From: Planctomycetota bacterium
GTDB taxonomy: Bacteria; Planctomycetota; UBA1135; UBA2386
Direction of reading: 5' to 3'
Assembly (NCBI GenBank): GCA_028281765.1
Contig: JANQJF010000005.1
Location: 1-64,000, forward strand
DNA length: 64,000 bases
Under the pieces are notes generated by a model that saw only the letters and a program-made list of their open reading frames with translations, made no database searches and had not been told where the DNA came from. A program made the translations under genes and the position numbers. Of this stretch, positions 33,349-42,197 are shown piece after piece. Positions within the stretch are counted from its first letter, which is position 1. Each line of letters begins with the position of its first letter.

Positions 33349-34436
33349 AGCAGGTCGTCGCGACCCTCGTCGCGCAGCTGCTGCACGAGCGACTTCATGT
33401 CGTCGATGCGGTGCTTGGGGCACACCAGCACGGCGTCGCCGACCGCGACGCAGACGAGATCGTGCGTGCCGAGCATCGCGATCATCCGTTCGCCCTCGCC
33501 GTACACGACGCAGTCGCGCGCGTCGAGCAGCGTCGCCTTCGCGCCATCCATCAGCGCCTCGACGTTGCCGCTCGAGTCTTCGGGGAACACCGTGCCGAGG
33601 GCGCGGAACGACCCGAGGTCGCTCCATTTGAGGTCGGCCTCGATCACGGCGGCGCTCGGCGCGTTCTCCATGACGGCGTAGTCGACGCTGACTTTGGGCG
33701 CGCGTCGGAACGCGTCCTCGACGCCCGCGTGATCTTCGCCGCGCGCGGCGTCGATCATCTCTCGCGTCGCGGAGGCCAGCTCCGGATTGCCGACGTCCAT
33801 GGCCGCGAGGATCGCCTCTGCGGTCCAGACGAAGATCCCGCTGTTCCAGAGGAAGCGACCCGACGAGACGAACTCGCGCGCGGTATCGAGGTTCGGCTTC
33901 TCGCGGAAGCGGCGGATCTTGTGCGCGCCGTCGACGCCGCTGTCGAGCGGGTCGCCGGGTTCGATGTAGCCGAACCCGGTCGCGGGCCGCGTCGGTCGAA
34001 TGCCGAACGTCACGAGCGTGCGCTTGTCGCTCGCGATCTCCGCGCCGCGCTCGAGCAGGTCGACGAACACGTCGGTCGGCTCGATCACGTGGTCGGAGGG
34101 GAGCATCGCGATCACGGCACCCGGGTCGATGGCTTCGAGGCGTGCGATCGATAGCGCGATGCACGCCGCGGTGTCGCGCGGTTCGGGCTCGACGATGATC
34201 TGGCGCTCGTCGAAGCTCGTCATGATCTCGCGCAGCAGCTCGACCTGACTCGGGTTGGTCACGATCCACAGGTGTTCGGGCGCGACGAGGGACCGCAGTC
34301 GGTCTACCGTCGCTTCGATCAGAGTTTGGCCGCCCTTGGCGAGTGGGAGGAGCTGCTTCGGTCGGTTGAGCCGACTCGCGGGCCAGAACCGCGTTCCCGA
34401 GCCCCCGGCCATGATGACCGCGTGGATGTTTGGCAT
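33345..34436 (-). CDS. manC: Mannose-1-phosphate guanylyltransferase
   Basis: A 363-aa GDP-mannose pyrophosphorylase that makes GDP-mannose for LPS O-antigen, exopolysaccharide or glycoproteins. The signature is VIMAGGSGTRFWPASR with LNRPKQLLPL; metal/nucleotide motifs follow in MLPSDHVIEP and TGFGYIEPGD, then RFREKPNLDTA and WNSGIFVW. It lacks the C-terminal phosphomannose isomerase domain found in longer ManC proteins. Transcribed after the large AsmA-like gene (44-bp gap) and coupled to ruvX. Confidence 0.94.
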   Translation of the reverse strand: MPNIHAVIMAGGSGTRFWPASRLNRPKQLLPLAKGGQTLIEATVDRLRSLVAPEHLWIVTNPSQVELLREIMTSFDERQIIVEPEPRDTAACIALSIARLEAIDPGAVIAMLPSDHVIEPTDVFVDLLERGAEIASDKRTLVTFGIRPTRPATGFGYIEPGDPLDSGVDGAHKIRRFREKPNLDTAREFVSSGRFLWNSGIFVWTAEAILAAMDVGNPELASATREMIDAARGEDHAGVEDAFRRAPKVSVDYAVMENAPSAAVIEADLKWSDLGSFRALGTVFPEDSSGNVEALMDGAKATLLDARDCVVYGEGERMIAMLGTHDLVCVAVGDAVLVCPKHRIDDMKSLVQQLRDEGRDDLL

Positions 34437-34480
34437 GCGCCTGTGTTGATTACGGGGAATCGACGATCAGGGCAAGCTCG

Positions 34481-37400
34481 TCACCGGTCACGCGCCGGGA
34501 TCGGCCCGAGTCGCACGCGCGGCGGTTTCGATTCCCACAGCCACTGTGGTCGCGCCTCCGGGGCGCGCAGAAAACCGAATACCTGGAACCGCACGACACC
34601 GGTCGTGAGGATCCGCGCGATCGACGGCAGCACGAGCCAGTCGGCTTCGTTGCCGAAGAGGTCGGCGAAGTCGACCACGAGGTCGAGGTAGCCGTCCATC
34701 GAGACCGATCCGCGCCCCTGCACGGAGAGCAGAGGGGACTCCACCGCGAGGTCGTCGATCTGACAGCGCTGGTCGCCGAACGCGAAGTTCATCGACACGC
34801 CGCTGAAGCGCGGGCGGCGCTTCGGCGACAGATGGCTGTAGATCGCGGTGAAGAGGGGGACTTCGCCGAGGCGACCCTGCGCGATGCTGACCGTGCCGCG
34901 ACCGCGCGAGTTCACGATGTCGACGCCACGCAGCTCGTCCAGTCGGAGTTCGCCGGACACGTTGCCGCGATACTCGGACGTCGGCGCGCCCATCGCGCGT
35001 AGCGCCTGCGACAGGCTCACGTCGTCGAGGCCGAGTGCGAGCTCCAGCCGTCCGTCGTCCGCGAACTCGTAGCGGAGGTCCGGTTCGTCGCCGGTTGCGA
35101 GACCGAACAGTTCGCCGGTGTGCAGGCGGCCGCGCATGTCGAAGAGCTCGATGTGGTCGGCGTCCGCGCGGAAGCGCATCTGCGCGCCGTTGATGCGGTG
35201 GCCGACGGTCGTCATGCCGCCGCTCTCGATCTTGCCTTCGACGAACCCGCCGACGCCGTCGACATGGCTCGCGTCGATGCGCCATACGCCGGCGATCTCC
35301 TCGAAGCGCGCGCCGAGCGTCAGCGCGAGATCACGCACCGTGAAGCGACCGTCCGCGTCGAGCTCGAACGCGTCGCTTTCGTCCGGGAACCGGAAGTGCA
35401 GCGCGAGTCGATTGATGTTGAGTCGGCCGGTGAGGTCGCGATCGAGGTAGGTCTGCCGCAGCGGGCCGGACAGCAGGTTCGCGATGCGACGATCGACCGG
35501 GAAGTCGTTGCACGTCACGGTCGCGTCGAACAGCGCTTGCGTGCCGTCGTGCATCGCGCGACCTTCCGAGCAGAACACCTCGGTGCCCGCCATGGTGCAG
35601 CGGATGTCGTTGAAGTAGGCGACCTGCTTGTCGACGACGACTTCGCCGAACATGCGTTCGGCCGGAGCCGGCAGCATCTCCGCGGACGACTTCACGCCCG
35701 CGAGCTCGATGCCGAGCGAGTGTTGGATGTCGTCGCTGTCGTGTTCGCGCGTCTGGCGTGCGACGACGTCGACGAAGCCGGAGGGGCGGAGCACGTTCCA
35801 GGTCGCCTGGTTGAACGAGCCGTTCTCGTGCAGCGCGTCACGTAGCGTGTCGGTCAGCTGTAACGAGCGCACGGTCGAGACGACGTCGATCTTGGGTCCC
35901 TGCGTCGCGTGGGTGTGGACGGTGCCCTGCACCGTGAGTCGCGCGGGGTCGACGCCGGGCTCGTTCGCGAGCTCGCCGGACACGATGCCGATGTCGATTC
36001 GGCTCACGGGCCCGTCGCCGTGCACGAAGATCGGGCCGCGCACGTTGCGCAGCGGCATCGGGAGGGTCTCGAGTTCGAGATCGGCCTGCTTGGCGTCCAC
36101 GCGCACGTCGTAGCTGAGGTCGTTGGCGTCGGCCTCCGCCCACAGCGTCAGTTCGCAGTCACCGGTCCCGCCCGGCGCGAGGTAGTCCCACGTGCGCACG
36201 AAGTCGTCGCCCAGCGTCGCGATCGCCTCGCCGAGCGCGGTATCGATCTTGACGTCGTCGACGTTGATCCACAGCTCGGTGCGCAAGGGCGCGCCCTCGG
36301 CCGTCTGTGCGTCGTTGCGGAAGCGCCCGTGCAGGCTCGCGCGGGCGTCACCACGGCCGCCGACCAGGTCGAACGACACGCCGGCGGGCTCGATCTCGAC
36401 GAGTCCTCGCAGCTCGTCGAGGCGGTACGGGAAGGACGCGTAGCGCGCCGATGCACCGAGCGGGCGAATCTTGACCCGGGTCTCCGTCGGCGTGCCCGCG
36501 CGATCGAGCACCGAGACCTGCAGCCCCGCGCGGCCGGTGGGGGAGTACTCGTCGTAGAAGCTGACGGCGTTCGGCAGGATCGATTCGAGCGCCGCGCGCA
36601 CGCGATCGGAGAACTCGAGCTCGTCGCAACGGTACTCGATCACGGTCGGGTCGCCGCTCCGGAGGCCGACGTTGCCATCGAGGCGCGCGTGGCCTCCGCA
36701 CACGTCGAACTGCACGTCCGAGATGATCAGTTCCCGGTTGCGGATGTGGAGCTTGCCGCGCACGTCGCGGGCGGATTCGGGGAAGTCGATCGGTATGAGT
36801 CGATTCCCGCTCGCCGGGAGACCGCGCCAGTTCGCGTCCACGCCTTGGAACTCGACGTCGAGGTCGACGCGGGGCGGCTGCCCGTCCGGCGCGGAGCGCA
36901 GTTGCGCGGTCGCGCTGACTCGCCCCGACAGCGGCTCGAATGCGTCGAGCGCGAGGCGCACGTCGCGCTGCCCGCGCAGTGCGCCGACGAGCCGAGGGCC
37001 GACCAACATGTCTTCGGCGACCACTTCGACGTCGAAGATGGGGCGGTCGGCGAAGCACTGCTGCAGCGTGCCCTTCGCCCGGATGTCGCCGTCGGCGCTC
37101 TCGTCGGCGAGCGAGAACCGAACGGTGCCGTTGTCACGGGTCGTCGCGGAGATCCGAGCCGAGCCGTTGTAGAACGGATAGCCGACGACGGGCGGGATGC
37201 CCGCGAGGCCTTCGATGTCGATCGTCGTCCCAGCGACGAGCTCCTCGTCCTCCTTGCCGGGCTGGCCGTCGTACTCGATCCACAGCTTGACCTTCTTCGC
37301 GGTGCCCCCGAGCTCGGCGTCGCGGAGCATGCTGCCGATCGCGGGCGCGAAACGCGTCGCGAGCGCCGGGTCGAGCGGGAACTCGACGATCTCGACGAGG

Positions 37401-38029
37401 GCGCGGAACTGGTTGGTCGCAAAGTCGCCGTTGCCGTGGACGGTCGTCTCGAGGCCAGCGGGCGAGGTCATCGTGCCGGTCAGCACCATGTGGCTGCCGC
37501 CAGGCTCCTCCGGAAGGAGTTCGAGAGACACGTCCGTGAACTCGACGGGCTCGGCTTCGCTCGTGAATCGCAGCGTCACGCGCGAGTCCGATACGAAGAT
37601 TGCCGGCGGGGCGTCCGCCGACGCTTCGCCAACGTCGTCCTGCTCGAGCAGCATCGCCGCGAGATCCGGCGCTTCGCCGTTGCTGAGGTCGAGATCGAGG
37701 TGGAGACCTTCGAACCGGACCTGCCGGATCCGTCCGACCGAGCCGAGGGGGTTCGTGTCGACGTCCACCTCGATGCGGTCGACGGCGAGCAGCGGGTTGT
37801 CCTCCGGGCCGTCCGCGGTGCCGAGCTGGAACTGGTCGAGGGTCAGCGTGCCTTCACCCAGGTGCAGGTTGGCGTCGCCGAGTCGGAACCGATCCCGCAC
37901 GATCACCTTCGCGAGCAGGTTCTCGACGAACGTTCGGGAAACGCCGACCTTCTGCAGGACGACGAACGTGACGACCAGAAGGGTGGCCGCCACGCCGAGA
38001 TACAGGAGTGCGATGCGCTTGCGTGTCAC
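34481..38029 (-). CDS. Large AsmA/TamB-like envelope protein, 1182 aa
   Basis: One N-terminal signal anchor (residues 6-26, IALLYLGVAATLLVVTFVVL) followed by more than 1,100 residues of repeating beta strands, the pattern of AsmA/YhdP/TamB proteins. Those form long hydrophobic grooves that move phospholipid between the inner and outer membrane. The start of the exported part (LGDANLHLGEGTLTLDQFQL) and the C-terminal LSVQGRGSVSMDGYLDLVVD and IARILTTGVVRFQVFGFL match AsmA-family C-terminal segments. It begins with GTG at 38029. It is the first gene of an operon with manC and ruvX. An outer-membrane lipid-transport role is inferred. Confidence 0.8.
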   Translation of the reverse strand: MTRKRIALLYLGVAATLLVVTFVVLQKVGVSRTFVENLLAKVIVRDRFRLGDANLHLGEGTLTLDQFQLGTADGPEDNPLLAVDRIEVDVDTNPLGSVGRIRQVRFEGLHLDLDLSNGEAPDLAAMLLEQDDVGEASADAPPAIFVSDSRVTLRFTSEAEPVEFTDVSLELLPEEPGGSHMVLTGTMTSPAGLETTVHGNGDFATNQFRALVEIVEFPLDPALATRFAPAIGSMLRDAELGGTAKKVKLWIEYDGQPGKEDEELVAGTTIDIEGLAGIPPVVGYPFYNGSARISATTRDNGTVRFSLADESADGDIRAKGTLQQCFADRPIFDVEVVAEDMLVGPRLVGALRGQRDVRLALDAFEPLSGRVSATAQLRSAPDGQPPRVDLDVEFQGVDANWRGLPASGNRLIPIDFPESARDVRGKLHIRNRELIISDVQFDVCGGHARLDGNVGLRSGDPTVIEYRCDELEFSDRVRAALESILPNAVSFYDEYSPTGRAGLQVSVLDRAGTPTETRVKIRPLGASARYASFPYRLDELRGLVEIEPAGVSFDLVGGRGDARASLHGRFRNDAQTAEGAPLRTELWINVDDVKIDTALGEAIATLGDDFVRTWDYLAPGGTGDCELTLWAEADANDLSYDVRVDAKQADLELETLPMPLRNVRGPIFVHGDGPVSRIDIGIVSGELANEPGVDPARLTVQGTVHTHATQGPKIDVVSTVRSLQLTDTLRDALHENGSFNQATWNVLRPSGFVDVVARQTREHDSDDIQHSLGIELAGVKSSAEMLPAPAERMFGEVVVDKQVAYFNDIRCTMAGTEVFCSEGRAMHDGTQALFDATVTCNDFPVDRRIANLLSGPLRQTYLDRDLTGRLNINRLALHFRFPDESDAFELDADGRFTVRDLALTLGARFEEIAGVWRIDASHVDGVGGFVEGKIESGGMTTVGHRINGAQMRFRADADHIELFDMRGRLHTGELFGLATGDEPDLRYEFADDGRLELALGLDDVSLSQALRAMGAPTSEYRGNVSGELRLDELRGVDIVNSRGRGTVSIAQGRLGEVPLFTAIYSHLSPKRRPRFSGVSMNFAFGDQRCQIDDLAVESPLLSVQGRGSVSMDGYLDLVVDFADLFGNEADWLVLPSIARILTTGVVRFQVFGFLRAPEARPQWLWESKPPRVRLGPIPARDR

Positions 38030-38106
38030 GAGGGGTGGCGACAGCGTAGCGTCGGTCTTCGGTCGACTCGACGTCGTACTCAGGTCGCGATTTGGCCGGA
38101 AAGGGT

Positions 38107-38146
38107 CGAAATCGGCACGAAAACGGCGATTTCGGCGCGAAAACGG
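38107..38146. promoter_or_regulatory. Repeat block upstream of the histone-like gene
   Basis: Inverted repeat CGAAATCG (38107-38114) and CGATTTCG (38127-38134), interleaved with direct repeats GCACGAAAACGG (38115-38126) and GCGCGAAAACGG (38135-38146), then GACGTTTTTGC. A/T runs are rare in this GC-rich window. The block lies 125-160 bp before the histone-like start codon and is a plausible operator or nucleoid-protein binding site. Confidence 0.35.
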
Positions 38147-38269
38147 ACGTTTTTGCTTTGCTTGGCGTGTTGAGCGAGCGCAAACTGCCGAGCGTCAAAA
38201 ACGCGCTAGAGACCGCCGAGGGGGCGTTCCAGCGCATTTCGGTGTTCTGACCCTGACAAGGAATCACAC

Positions 38270-38470
38270 ATGGCAGCACGTAAGAAGAAGAAGGCGACCC
38301 CCGCCGAACTCATCATCTCGAAGGCTCGCACGAAGGCCGCGACCCGCAAGTGCAACGTCTCGTCCGAGTTCTATGGTGCCCTGGACAAGAAGGTCCGCGA
38401 CATCATCAAGGAAGCGGAAGGCCGCGCCGTCGACAACAAGCGCAAGACGCTGAAGCCCTGCGACCTGTAA
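38270..38470 (+). CDS. Small bacterial histone-fold protein, 66 aa
   Basis: A 66-aa basic protein. The first ten residues are a Lys-rich tail (AARKKKKATP). Then comes a short helix (AELIISKARTKAAT), the loop NVSS, a long helix (EFYGALDKKVRDIIKEAEGRAVDN), and the histone loop KRKTLKPCDL, which matches the R-K-T loop of histone folds and then stops. This is the layout of the short bacterial histones such as Bdellovibrio HBb, where helix 3 is truncated. Expected role: an abundant DNA-binding nucleoid protein working as a dimer. It has an AAGGAA ribosome-binding site, stands alone, and is followed by a strong hairpin, which fits high expression. Confidence 0.75.
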   Translation: MAARKKKKATPAELIISKARTKAATRKCNVSSEFYGALDKKVRDIIKEAEGRAVDNKRKTLKPCDL

Positions 38471-38486
38471 GGCCGTAGAGCGGAAA

Positions 38487-38520
38487 GCAAACGGGCGAGC
38501 CGGGTGGCTCGCCCGTTTGC
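38487..38520 (+). terminator. Strong hairpin terminator of the histone-like gene
   Basis: GCAAACGGGCGAGC (38487-38500) pairs perfectly with GCTCGCCCGTTTGC (38507-38520) around six bases, then ATTTAA. It sits 16 bp after the histone stop and 14 bp before the end of the convergent acetyltransferase gene, so it may serve both directions. Confidence 0.7.
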
Positions 38521-38534
38521 ATTTAAGCGCGGAG

Positions 38535-39059
38535 TTAGACTTCCGCGTCTCGCTCGCGCTCCCAGCGCCACACCGCGCCGTCGTCCGGGTCCTGCACTTC
38601 GCCTGTACAGCGGAACCCGTTCTTCTGCAGCACGCGTGTCGAGGCGTTGTTCTCGGGCAGGGTGTGCGCGCGCACGAGCTGCACCGCGTCGAGACCGAAC
38701 GCGTGCGCGACCAGCCCCGCCGCGACCTCGGTGGCGAATCCGCGCCCCTCGAAAGCCGGGACGATGCCGTAGGCGATCTCGACGGTGCCGTCTTCGGTCG
38801 GCGGGCCCTTGAACCCGGCGCTACCGATCACCAGCGGCTCGTGCACGACGGCGCAGCCGTGCGTCCACGCGTCGGGGCCGGCAGCGCGACGGAGCGCGTC
38901 GACCCACTCCGGCGACACGTCGTCTGAGGCGAAGAAATCGCGCAGCCCAGGCCCAGGGCGGTGCGGGGATACGCGCGCGAACTCTTCTGCGCTCTCCAAC
39001 AGCGCGACGAGATGCGCCGGGTCCCACGGGCGCAGCGAAAGCCGTGGGGTGTCGATCAT
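38535..39059 (-). CDS. GNAT family N-acetyltransferase (RimJ/RimL-like)
   Basis: A 174-aa acetyltransferase. It has the RimJ/RimL-type opening (IDTPRLSLRPWDPAHL), the acetyl-CoA site IAYGIVPAFEGRGFATEVA (a Q/RxxGxG/A variant), and the C-terminal strand RAHTLPENNASTRVLQKNGF. It overlaps tsaB by four bases (ATGA), where other bacteria often have rimI. It resembles the RimJ/RimL branch more than RimI, so the target may be a ribosomal protein N-terminus, an amino sugar or an antibiotic. It is the last gene of the long minus-strand run. Confidence 0.87.
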   Translation of the reverse strand: MIDTPRLSLRPWDPAHLVALLESAEEFARVSPHRPGPGLRDFFASDDVSPEWVDALRRAAGPDAWTHGCAVVHEPLVIGSAGFKGPPTEDGTVEIAYGIVPAFEGRGFATEVAAGLVAHAFGLDAVQLVRAHTLPENNASTRVLQKNGFRCTGEVQDPDDGAVWRWERERDAEV

Positions 39060-39715
39060 GACTCGCCCGCGTACGAACCCATCAGATAGAGCGGTTCGAG
39101 TTCCTCTGCCGTCTGCGTTCGCAGCTCGAGCGCCTCGTCGAAGAGATCGGTCGCGGTGTACTCCGGTGTCTCGGAGAGCTCGAGACCGCGCTGCGTGCAG
39201 AGTTCTGGAAGCCAGTCCAAGCTTCGGTCGCCGACGACGCGCTCGCCGTCTCGGAGGGTCGCGCCGAATTCTTCGACGAGCACGGCACGCGGATCTTCGA
39301 CGAGGCGCACTGCGTCCTCCTCGCAGCGCAGCGCGCCGACGTGCACCCGACCACGGCGGGCGTCGAGAGCGACCCGCACGGAGCCCTGGTGACTGTGGGC
39401 GCGGAGCCGTGCGCCGATGAGTTCGAAGCTCGTCGCGCACGACACGGTGGCACCTGCGAAGCGTAGCGCGAAGCGTGCGAAGGTCACCGCCACCCGGAGG
39501 CCCGTGTACGAACCGGGTCCGAGATCGAGGCGGATCGAACCGAGGTCGTTCGGCGTGAAGCCGTGTGCCTCGAACAGCGTCGCGAGTTCGGCGTTGAGGT
39601 TCGAGCCGCGCTGGGCAGCCGCGGCGCCGGCGTGCAGTTCGCCGGAGGGCAGGCGGAGCGCGCAGGTCATCGTGCTGCGGCTCGCGCAGATCGCGGCGCT
39701 GATGTGGCGGCTCAT
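39056..39715 (-). CDS. tsaB: tRNA threonylcarbamoyladenosine biosynthesis protein TsaB
   Basis: A 219-aa ASKHA-fold protein that forms a complex with TsaD and TsaE for the t6A37 modification of ANN-decoding tRNAs. The family motif is DLGPGSYTGLRVAVTFARFA. The N-terminal phosphate-binding segment (AICASRSTMTCAL) is weakly kept, as usual in TsaB, which is catalytically inactive. The start is ATG 39715, five bases after the glmM stop; the longer frame to 39886 lies in glmM. TsaD and TsaE are not in the window. Confidence 0.9.
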   Translation of the reverse strand: MSRHISAAICASRSTMTCALRLPSGELHAGAAAAQRGSNLNAELATLFEAHGFTPNDLGSIRLDLGPGSYTGLRVAVTFARFALRFAGATVSCATSFELIGARLRAHSHQGSVRVALDARRGRVHVGALRCEEDAVRLVEDPRAVLVEEFGATLRDGERVVGDRSLDWLPELCTQRGLELSETPEYTATDLFDEALELRTQTAEELEPLYLMGSYAGES

Positions 39716-39720
39716 CGGCC

Positions 39721-41070
39721 TCAGCGTAGCGAGTCGCGGACGACCGTCGCGAGCTTCTCGGCGTGCGCTTCGACCGTTTCGAGCACCGGACCTTCGACCA
39801 TGACGCGGCACAGGTTCTCGGTGCCGGAGTAGCGCAGCACGACTCGGCCGTCCTCGCCGAGGTCGGCCTCGATCGCGCGCTGGCACTCCATGACGGCCTC
39901 GACGTCTTCGAGCGGGGGTTTGGCCTCGACCGGGACGTTCAGGAGCAGCTGCGGGAAGCGCTGGAAGTCGACGAACGAGCCGGCGGAGCCGTTCTCCACG
40001 ACGCCCGGCAGCGACAGCAGGTGCAGGGCGGTCAGCAGCCCGTCGCCGATCAGCAGCCCGTCGTCGCCGAAGACGACGTGGCCCGAGGTCTCGGCGCCGA
40101 GGACGTAGCCGTGCTCCTTCATGCGCTTGGTCACGTGGCGGTCGCCGACCGGCGTGATCGCGATCTCGATGCCGTTTTCGCGGAGCTTCTTGTGCATCCC
40201 GAGATTGCTCATCACGGTCGTGACGACCGTGGACTCGGGCAGCCGGTCCTCGGTCCGCAGGCGCGTCCCGAGCGTCAGCAGCACGTCGTCGCCGTCACGC
40301 ACCTGGCCCGCGCTGTCGACGAAGATGCCGCGGTCGCCGTCACCGTCGAGGCAGATGCCGAGCGCGGCGCCGTGCTCTTTCACGGCGGCGGCCGCCTTGT
40401 CGGGGTGCAGCGCGCCGCAGCCGTCGTTGATGTTGTGGCCGTCCGGTTCACAGCAGAGCGCCACGACGTCGGCGCCGAACGCCGTCAGGGTTGAGAGCGC
40501 GAGTGCGGACCCGCCGCCGTTCGCCGCGTCGAGGACGACCTTCACGCCGTCGAGGGACAGGTCGGCGAACTTGTTCGCGAGGTATTCCTGGTAGCGCACC
40601 GCGAGCTCGGCCTGCTCGCGCGGGCGCGGCCGAATGCCATCGCCGATGTCGAGCTGAGGCGCGAGCGTCGCGATCTCGTCCTGCGCGTCGTCGGAGAGCT
40701 TCGAGCCGTCACCGGCGAAGATCTTGATGCCGTTGTCGACCGCCGGGTTGTGCGACGCGCTGATCATGATGCCGGCGTCGAACGCGCCGTCCTGCGTCAG
40801 CCAGGCGAGTGCCGGTGTCGTCGTCAGGCCGAGGTCGGAGCTCGACGCATCGACGCTGGCGAGACCCTGCGCGAGGCTCTCCAGAATCCAGTACGACGAC
40901 GCACGGCCGTCGTTGCCGATCAGCACGCGCTTGTTCTCGGGGCCCTGGCGCTGCAGCCAGAGGCCGAGGGAGGCGCCGATGCGGACCAAGGTGTCGGGGT
41001 CGAGGGGCGGGTCTCCGGCCCGGCCGCGAAGGCCATCGGTGCCGAATTCCGGGCGCGCGATGCGAGTCAT
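39721..41070 (-). CDS. glmM: Phosphoglucosamine mutase
   Basis: A 449-aa enzyme converting glucosamine-6-phosphate to glucosamine-1-phosphate for UDP-GlcNAc, hence peptidoglycan and lipid A. The catalytic phosphoserine is in GIMISASHNPAVDNGIKIF, the metal loop is CLDGDGDRGIFVD, the sugar loop GAETSGHVVF, and the phosphate-binding loop RYSGTENLCRVM. The length fits. It follows cdaA and cdaR with four-base overlap, the same order as the cdaA-cdaR-glmM operon of Bacillota, where CdaA and GlmM interact physically and GlmM lowers c-di-AMP production. Confidence 0.95.
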   Translation of the reverse strand: MTRIARPEFGTDGLRGRAGDPPLDPDTLVRIGASLGLWLQRQGPENKRVLIGNDGRASSYWILESLAQGLASVDASSSDLGLTTTPALAWLTQDGAFDAGIMISASHNPAVDNGIKIFAGDGSKLSDDAQDEIATLAPQLDIGDGIRPRPREQAELAVRYQEYLANKFADLSLDGVKVVLDAANGGGSALALSTLTAFGADVVALCCEPDGHNINDGCGALHPDKAAAAVKEHGAALGICLDGDGDRGIFVDSAGQVRDGDDVLLTLGTRLRTEDRLPESTVVTTVMSNLGMHKKLRENGIEIAITPVGDRHVTKRMKEHGYVLGAETSGHVVFGDDGLLIGDGLLTALHLLSLPGVVENGSAGSFVDFQRFPQLLLNVPVEAKPPLEDVEAVMECQRAIEADLGEDGRVVLRYSGTENLCRVMVEGPVLETVEAHAEKLATVVRDSLR

Positions 41071-42197
41071 TGGAAGCGTTCGACCCGCACCGGCTTCGGT
41101 GCGAGCACTTTGTAGTCGACGCCGTCCTCGTACACCGGCACGGCGATCTCGAAGTGAGGATAGTAGAGCGGCTTGTCCCCGACTTTCAGGTGCTCGGCCT
41201 CGGGGGGGAGCAGCACCCACAGGCGCGCGTACTCGCGAATCCAGGCTTGCCGCTCCTCGGTGGTCATCCCCGACAGCGCGATCTCGAGGTCGTTCGCGAC
41301 CTGGATCTCGATGCGGACCTCTCGCTCCATGGCGCGGAAGTTTTCGCGGATCGTCGGGTCGAGAGCGAGCGTGTCGAGGAGATACGGCACCTGCAGCACA
41401 TACTTCTCGAACTCCGCGGTGACCGGGATCGTGACGATGATGTCGCCTTCGCCCGCGGCGAAGCGCACCCGGTCGAATGCGGGGTTGTTCTGATAGAGCT
41501 GCAGCGTGCCCTTCACCTCGCGCGCCGTCGGGTTCTCGGCGATCCGCACGGTGAAGAGCGGACTCGCCGACTGGATGGCATCGATCTGATTCGATGGTCC
41601 GACGAGGTTGACCGAGGGTTCGGAGAACGAGGCGCTCTCGGTCAGGAGTCGCGCCCGGATGCTCGCGGGGGCGTCGATCTCGACCTTCTCGATCGCGAGC
41701 GCCATCGGAGTGCGCTCGTTCTCGGCGAGGTCGATACGCACGGACGCTGGCTCCATGCGCGTCATCAGCTGGCGGAACTTCTGCTCGCTCGGTCGCACGT
41801 CGTCGATCGTGAACTCGATGCTCGCGGTCTCACCCTCGATCGCGTCGAGCGACGCCGTGAACAGGTAGCTCTGGTTCTCGTTGGCGTCGGCGATCAGGTG
41901 CTTCTGGCCGTGCAGGTGGATCTTGACCTCCGAGATCGGATCCCCGGTCACCCGGTCGAAGTAGCCCGTCACGAAGAACCGCGCGCTGTCGACCGCGACG
42001 CGCAGCGAGTTCGACTGCGTGAACTCGTCGGCGGAGTCGACGGTCTGGATCGCGAGGCGGTGTGCGACGGAGTCCGCGATCTGCGAGTCCAGGATGAACC
42101 AGAGGCCGATCGCGAGGCCGATCGATGCGAGCTTCCGCCAGGGGTCGGCGATCAGCAGGCGCAACGAGCCCAGTGACTTCTCGGATGCGGCGGTCAT
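41067..42197 (-). CDS. cdaR: YbbR/CdaR-like regulator of the diadenylate cyclase
   Basis: A 376-aa protein with one N-terminal membrane helix (residues 20-40, WRKLASIGLAIGLWFILDSQ) and an external part with repeated YbbR-type beta domains (VDAPASIRARLLTES-like strands around residues 165-260). YbbR repeats are sequence-poor, so the call rests on the WRKLASIGLAIGLW membrane motif and on position: it overlaps cdaA and glmM by four bases each. In Bacillota CdaR modulates CdaA through the membrane. The C-terminal half, residues 270-376, has no match I recognise. Confidence 0.82.
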   Translation of the reverse strand: MTAASEKSLGSLRLLIADPWRKLASIGLAIGLWFILDSQIADSVAHRLAIQTVDSADEFTQSNSLRVAVDSARFFVTGYFDRVTGDPISEVKIHLHGQKHLIADANENQSYLFTASLDAIEGETASIEFTIDDVRPSEQKFRQLMTRMEPASVRIDLAENERTPMALAIEKVEIDAPASIRARLLTESASFSEPSVNLVGPSNQIDAIQSASPLFTVRIAENPTAREVKGTLQLYQNNPAFDRVRFAAGEGDIIVTIPVTAEFEKYVLQVPYLLDTLALDPTIRENFRAMEREVRIEIQVANDLEIALSGMTTEERQAWIREYARLWVLLPPEAEHLKVGDKPLYYPHFEIAVPVYEDGVDYKVLAPKPVRVERFQ

